Assembly (NCBI GenBank): GCA_002713215.1
Contig: PAVO01000024.1
Span: 1-64,000 of the forward strand
Origin: Crocinitomicaceae bacterium
Lineage (GTDB): Bacteria > Bacteroidota > Bacteroidia > Flavobacteriales_G > Salibacteraceae
Reading direction: 5' to 3'
DNA length: 64,000 bases
The notes under the pieces are model-generated. The model saw nothing but the letters and a program-made list of their open reading frames with translations, ran no database searches and was not told where the DNA came from. This document shows, piece by piece, positions 60,269-64,000 of the stretch; within the stretch, counting starts at the first letter, position 1, and the number at the start of each line of letters is the position of its first letter. Position numbers and translations under genes: made by a program.

Positions 60269-61695
60269 TGAACCTGGCAGACAAAATATCCGATCCCATA
60301 TTCAAGAAGGTTGCTGAAATTGCTCAATCTGAGCAAGTAGAGACTTTTGTTATTGGGGGGTTCGTTCGGGATTTATTGCTCGATAGAATTCATAAAAAGG
60401 ACATTGATTTTGTTGTGCTAGGCGATGGAATTGCGTTTGCTAAAACAGTTGCCGATAAACTAAATAAGAAAAAGTACCTGAGCGTGTTTAAGAATTTTGG
60501 TACCGCCATGATTCGATTGAACGATCAGGACCTGGAATTAGAATTCGTTGGGGCCAGAAAAGAATCTTACCGAAGAGATAGTAGAAAGCCCATTGTGGAA
60601 AATGGTAGTCTGCAAGACGATCAAAATCGAAGGGATTTTACCATCAATGCCATGAGTATCTCCTTAAACTCTACAAACTATGGAGAGTTAATTGATCCTT
60701 TTAATGGATTAGACGACCTGGAGAATAAAGTAATCAGGACTCCATTGGAACCAGACCAGACCTACTCAGACGATCCACTTCGAATGATGCGCGCCATTCG
60801 ATTTGCCACACAATTGAACTTTAAAATAAGCCAGGAGTCTTTCGAAGCTATCAGCAGAAACAAAGATCGAATTCGAATAATTTCTGCGGAAAGAATAACT
60901 GCCGAGTTAAACCAAATCATGAAATGTCCAAAACCATCCATTGGATTCGATTTGCTCTACCGTAGTGGGCTATTGGAGATTATTCTTCCTGAGATTCATG
61001 CCTTGCAAGGTGTTGAAGAAGTTGATGGACAGACGCACAAAGACAATTTTTATCACACCATTGAAGTAGTTGATAACATAAGTAGAACAACCGATAATCT
61101 GTGGTCACGCTGGGCGGCATTGTTGCACGATATAGGAAAACCAAAAAGTAAACGCTTCGATAAAAACAGCGGATGGACCTTTCACGGACATGAGTTTCTG
61201 GGTTCTAAAATGATCCCCCGAATTTTTAAACGGTTGAAGTTACCTATGAACGACAAAATGAGGTACGTTCAGAAATTGGTAAAACTCAGTTCCAGGCCTG
61301 CCGGATTGGCCAAGGAAAATGTTACGGACAGTGCGGTGCGCCGTTTGGTACATGACGCCGGTAATGATATTGAAGAACTCATGCTCCTTGTGGAAGCGGA
61401 TATAACTTCCAAAAATAAAAAGCTGGTTAAGAAATACCTGAACAATTTCAAGTTGGTTAGGGAAAAGCTGATCGAAATTGAAGAAAAGGATCAGGTTCGG
61501 AATTTCCAACCACCGGTTAGTGGTATTGAGATCATTGAGGCCTTTGACCTAAAACCGTGTAAGGAAATTGGAATTATTAAACACGCCATTAAAGAAGCTA
61601 TATTGGAAGGAACGATCCCTAATGAGCGAGAAGCGGCTCAACAATTTATGATAGAAAAGGGAAAGGAGTTAGGATTAACCTACCGATCAAAATAA
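60268..61695 (+). CDS. cca: CCA tRNA nucleotidyltransferase with HD domain
   Basis: A 475-residue class II nucleotidyltransferase. The head carries GGFVRDLLL and the catalytic acidic pair DIDFV, and the body carries the RRDFTINAM and DPLRMMRAIRFATQ motifs. An HD domain follows (LLHDIGKPKSK, HGHEFLG). It adds or repairs the 3' CCA, which is relevant here because tRNA-Ser(GCT) lacks an encoded CCA. Length is typical of HD-containing bacterial enzymes. It overlaps the tsaC stop by one base. Confidence 0.95.
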   Translation: MNLADKISDPIFKKVAEIAQSEQVETFVIGGFVRDLLLDRIHKKDIDFVVLGDGIAFAKTVADKLNKKKYLSVFKNFGTAMIRLNDQDLELEFVGARKESYRRDSRKPIVENGSLQDDQNRRDFTINAMSISLNSTNYGELIDPFNGLDDLENKVIRTPLEPDQTYSDDPLRMMRAIRFATQLNFKISQESFEAISRNKDRIRIISAERITAELNQIMKCPKPSIGFDLLYRSGLLEIILPEIHALQGVEEVDGQTHKDNFYHTIEVVDNISRTTDNLWSRWAALLHDIGKPKSKRFDKNSGWTFHGHEFLGSKMIPRIFKRLKLPMNDKMRYVQKLVKLSSRPAGLAKENVTDSAVRRLVHDAGNDIEELMLLVEADITSKNKKLVKKYLNNFKLVREKLIEIEEKDQVRNFQPPVSGIEIIEAFDLKPCKEIGIIKHAIKEAILEGTIPNEREAAQQFMIEKGKELGLTYRSK

Positions 61696-61765
61696 GCTCA
61701 TTTTAGTTGAGATTAACCGCAGTTATTGATACAAGCTTTATAATTTTGCATTTACAATTATTCCC

Positions 61766-62263
61766 ATGGTTATTCATATTCGTGCGCTAATCGATACCGA
61801 AGAGGACATTTTTAGAGACATCGAGATTCAGGATTCAGCTACTTTCGAGGAATTACACTATGCAATTCTCGATTCATTTGAATGGGAACCCAATCAAATG
61901 GCTTCGTTTTACAAAAGCAATGAAGATTGGGACAAAGGTGAGGAAATTCCTCTGATGGATATTGCCGAAGAATTTGGGCCAACCAAGAAAAAAGTAATGA
62001 GTGAAGTTACTTTAGCGGAAATGATGAAGGAACCGGGACAAAAAATGCTTTACATCTTTGATTTTATGTTGATGTGGTGTTTTTATATCGACATTATTTC
62101 CATCAAAGAAGAAAAGGAAGGAGTCGCCTATCCTCAACTAACCATGGCAGTAGGTGATTCCATTTCTCAATACGAAAAGGAAGAAGTGAACTTTTCCGGT
62201 CAGGACAAGAACGAAGATGAGGAGGATGAAGAGTCGAACTTTGATGATCTGATATCTTATTGA
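61766..62263 (+). CDS. Plasmid pRiA4b ORF-3-like protein
   Basis: A 165-residue protein of the pRiA4b ORF-3 (IS1096 TnpR-like) family, recognised by IRALIDTEEDIFRDIEIQDSATFEELHYAILDSFEW and the WCFYIDIISI segment. The C-terminus is acidic (DKNEDEEDEES). Its function is unknown despite the plasmid-derived name, and it is usually chromosomal in Bacteroidota. Its stop overlaps the miaA start (TTGA). A TAATTTTG -7-like element (61741-61748) suggests it can be transcribed on its own. Confidence 0.88.
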   Translation: MVIHIRALIDTEEDIFRDIEIQDSATFEELHYAILDSFEWEPNQMASFYKSNEDWDKGEEIPLMDIAEEFGPTKKKVMSEVTLAEMMKEPGQKMLYIFDFMLMWCFYIDIISIKEEKEGVAYPQLTMAVGDSISQYEKEEVNFSGQDKNEDEEDEESNFDDLISY

Positions 62264-63174
62264 CTAAAAAGCCACACCTTGTTGTAATTGCCGGACCTAC
62301 AGCTGTAGGTAAGACATCAGTGGCCATTGAAGTTGCCAACCATTTTAAGACTGAAATCGTTAATGCAGACTCCCGACAGCTCTACCGTGAAATGGAAATT
62401 GGAACTGCAGTTCCTTCCAATAAGGAGTTAGAAAAGGTTAAACACCATTTTATACAGTCCCACTCGGTCGAATCACCCATTAGCGCAGGTGACTATGAAG
62501 AAATGATTATTCCTCTACTCGATCAATTATTCTCCAAACATGAAGTTGTAGTACTCTCAGGAGGGTCTGGTTTGTATATAGATGCAGTATTAAATGGCTT
62601 TGACACAGGTTTACCTAAGTCGAATCCGGAACTGAGAACTGAGTTGCAACAACTACTCGATGAAAAGGGAATTGAATCGTTGCAAATGCGATTAAATAAA
62701 CTTGATCCCGAGTACTATAAGCAGGTAGACTTAAACAACTCTCACAGACTAATAAGGGCCATTGAAGTTTCCGAAACACTGGGAATACCCTACTCTCAGG
62801 CCAGAACAAACCAACAAAAGGAAAGAAGATTCGATTGTATTAAAATTTGTTTGAACAGAAATCGACGTGAATTATATGACCGGATTAATCTCCGGGTAGA
62901 CCAAATGATAGAAAATGGATTGGTAAATGAGGCAAAGTTGCTTTTCCCAAAACGTGAATTAAGCAGCTTAAATACGGTAGGTTATTCCGAGCTTTTTGAT
63001 CACTTCGAGCAGAAACACAATTTGAGTGAGGCGGTCGAATTGATAAAACGAAATAGCAGGAGATATGCCAAACGCCAAATTACCTGGTTTAAACGAGATC
63101 CTGATTATCAATGGTTTAATCCTAACGAACTCGATGGCATTCTTCATTACGTTAACAAACAAAAAAAAGTCTGA
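62260..63174 (+). CDS. miaA: tRNA dimethylallyltransferase MiaA
   Basis: A 304-residue P-loop enzyme that adds a dimethylallyl group to A37 of tRNAs reading UNN codons. The P-loop GPTAVGKT (about residues 10-17), NADSRQLYREMEIGT, SGGSGLYIDA and NTVGYSELFDHF are all present. Length is normal. It begins with TTG at 62260, overlapping the pRiA4b-like stop. MiaA supplies the i6A precursor for the tRNA-Ser(TGA), among others, found in this window. Confidence 0.96.
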   Translation: MTKKPHLVVIAGPTAVGKTSVAIEVANHFKTEIVNADSRQLYREMEIGTAVPSNKELEKVKHHFIQSHSVESPISAGDYEEMIIPLLDQLFSKHEVVVLSGGSGLYIDAVLNGFDTGLPKSNPELRTELQQLLDEKGIESLQMRLNKLDPEYYKQVDLNNSHRLIRAIEVSETLGIPYSQARTNQQKERRFDCIKICLNRNRRELYDRINLRVDQMIENGLVNEAKLLFPKRELSSLNTVGYSELFDHFEQKHNLSEAVELIKRNSRRYAKRQITWFKRDPDYQWFNPNELDGILHYVNKQKKV

Positions 63175-63247
63175 TTTTGTACAATGAAACCCAAATAGAA
63201 ACCAAGTGAAAATCTATTTTTGTCGGGTAACACAAAACCGTTGAATT

Positions 63248-63688
63248 ATGTCGCATGCGGATGCATTTTTAGGAGGAGATCACGCCAAGGCTAAAAGCCA
63301 TATTCGAAATTTAATTCGAATCGCTAATGCTGATGGCAACATGGATGAGAAGGAGTATAAATTATTGATTCGAATTGCCAGAAAATTTGAATTAAGTGAA
63401 GAGGATGTAAAAGATGTTATGGAACACATTGACAGCTATACTTTTTCTCCACCAGCAAATAAAGAAGATAGAAACCTTCAGCTTTATAACCTGGGAAGAA
63501 TGGTTATGGCCGATGGAGTTCAGGACGATGCGGAAATATCCAAAATCAATCGCTTTGCAATTGGACTTGGATATTCATCGGGCTATGCCTCTGAATTGGT
63601 AGAAAAGGTAATAAGTATGATTAATGAGGGGTTTGCTTCGGATGATGCAATTGATGCTATTCAGCAATTTGTAGATTCTAAAAGTTAA
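63248..63688 (+). CDS. TerB-like helical protein
   Basis: A 146-residue all-helical protein with two TerB-like halves (NADGNMDEKEYKLLIRIARKF and MADGVQDDAEISKINRFAIGL), each with an Asp-rich turn that could bind metal. It is related to the TerB-like protein at 278-700 and to the N-terminus of the ABC protein at 26231. A -7-like TATTTTTG (63215-63222) and a downstream terminator frame it as a single-gene unit. Function is unknown, and tellurite resistance is not implied. Confidence 0.85.
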   Translation: MSHADAFLGGDHAKAKSHIRNLIRIANADGNMDEKEYKLLIRIARKFELSEEDVKDVMEHIDSYTFSPPANKEDRNLQLYNLGRMVMADGVQDDAEISKINRFAIGLGYSSGYASELVEKVISMINEGFASDDAIDAIQQFVDSKS

Positions 63689-63706
63689 AATCTTTACCTA
63701 ATAGAC

Positions 63707-63744
63707 AAAACCCTCCTTCGGATGCTCATCGGAAGGAGGGTTTT
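63707..63744 (+). terminator. Rho-independent terminator
   Basis: A 12-base-pair stem, aaaaccctcctt (63707-63718) and aaggagggtttt (63733-63744), followed by T residues. It ends the TerB-like gene. Confidence 0.9.
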
Positions 63745-63870
63745 TTATTTATATAACTCGAAACAAATTGCATCTAAATTCTAAAGGAGAACTATTTTTA
63801 TGGCATGTTAATTCTTACCATAGACATTCTCAATTTAGTTGTAGTGGATCAATAATTCCAGGAAGAACAA

Positions 63871-64000
63871 ATGCGAACCTTTTTTAGCAAGAATCTTTCT
63901 ATTCTCATCTTTGCTTCGGCCACTGGCATTTTATTCCTCATCATGATGTTGGTAGAGCAAGCCCAACATCGTTTTTGGCTCAACGACTTTAAGGTTTTTT
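63871..64000 (+). CDS. Partial N-terminus of membrane protein, possibly GT87-like
   Basis: An ATG at 63871 opens a frame that runs off the window (43 residues visible). It starts with a signal-anchor (SKNLSILIFASATGILFLIMML) followed by RFWLNDFKVFF. The short NDFKVFF resembles the first loop of GT87/DUF2029 glycosyltransferases (Dfk-YY-Aa), but the evidence is thin. Only the open frame and the hydrophobic helix are directly seen. Confidence 0.45.
   Translation, partial: MRTFFSKNLSILIFASATGILFLIMMLVEQAQHRFWLNDFKVF

Noticed and set aside
1-64000. CRISPR arrays
   Set aside because: No regularly spaced direct repeats with unique spacers; the only tandem repeat is the 7-base run at 23687.

Overview
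This 64 kb window is chromosomal DNA from a member of the Bacteroidota, most likely a flavobacterium-like marine or freshwater lineage (Flavobacteriales/Cryomorphaceae-Crocinitomicaceae type; the genus cannot be fixed from sequence alone). The evidence is low GC, promoters of the Bacteroidota form TTG-N19-TAnnTTTG, start sites mostly lacking Shine-Dalgarno sequences, frequent TTG starts, a TamL-type BamA homologue, a T9SS C-terminal sorting domain, DUF5723 and DUF4157 proteins, and a LytS/LytTR pair. No insertion sequence, prophage, plasmid origin or CRISPR array was seen.

Layout. 1-4.9 kb: palindromic repeat, TerB-like protein, Kazal-type lipoprotein, TMTC-like glycosyltransferase/TPR membrane protein, convergent with recQ. 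4.9-8 kb (minus): an orphan DUF4157 (eCIS-core) protein with a possible degenerate ADP-ribosyltransferase tail, and a SpoIID/LytB protein. 8-14.7 kb: lpxB, small membrane protein, surE and a TrmH-family methyltransferase (minus), divergent from tamL and an MscS channel. 14.8-21.4 kb: NTF2-like lipoprotein, receiver-PP2C phosphatase, FMN glutamate-synthase-like oxidoreductase, a CsgG-like/LPP20 lipoprotein pair and a DCC protein. 21.6-26.1 kb: rpsP-rimM-trmN6, LytS/LytTR pair, smpB. 26.2-35.9 kb: a large ABC half-transporter with extra domains, aat, a histidine-kinase-like protein lacking its ATPase domain, a sulfatase, a beta-barrel candidate and a fatty acid hydroxylase-family protein. 36-44 kb: surface Ig-like repeat protein, zinc-ribbon/TPR plus HExxH membrane protein pair, NlpC/P60 hydrolase, thiolase. 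44-48.9 kb: 7TM-HD phosphodiesterase, tRNA-Ser(GCT), then a small AT-rich accessory patch with a TauD-like oxygenase, a short terminal-inverted-repeat element, an SDR and a hairpin-rich intergenic element. 48.9-55.5 kb: J-domain protein, L,D-transpeptidase, PaaI thioesterase, DUF5723 protein, DUF2461, alpha/beta hydrolase, DUF1573-T9SS protein. 55.5-64 kb: duplicated palindromic repeat, tRNA-Ser(TGA), ruvX-def-TPR lipoprotein (minus), and a long plus-strand run dapD-GT9-tsaC-cca-pRiA4b-miaA, a second TerB-like protein and the start of a GT87-like gene.

How the genes work together. Much of the window serves cell-envelope construction and turnover (lpxB, tamL, dapD, GT9, L,D-transpeptidase, NlpC/P60, SpoIID) and translation or tRNA maturation (rpsP, rimM, trmN6, smpB, aat, def, tsaC, cca, miaA, two tRNA-Ser). 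The least conventional parts are the orphan DUF4157 protein, the ATPase-less kinase, the multi-domain ABC protein, the CsgG/LPP20 lipoprotein pair, the structured intergenic repeats, and a recurrent placement of -7 promoter elements 4-6 nt before start codons that suggests leaderless transcripts.
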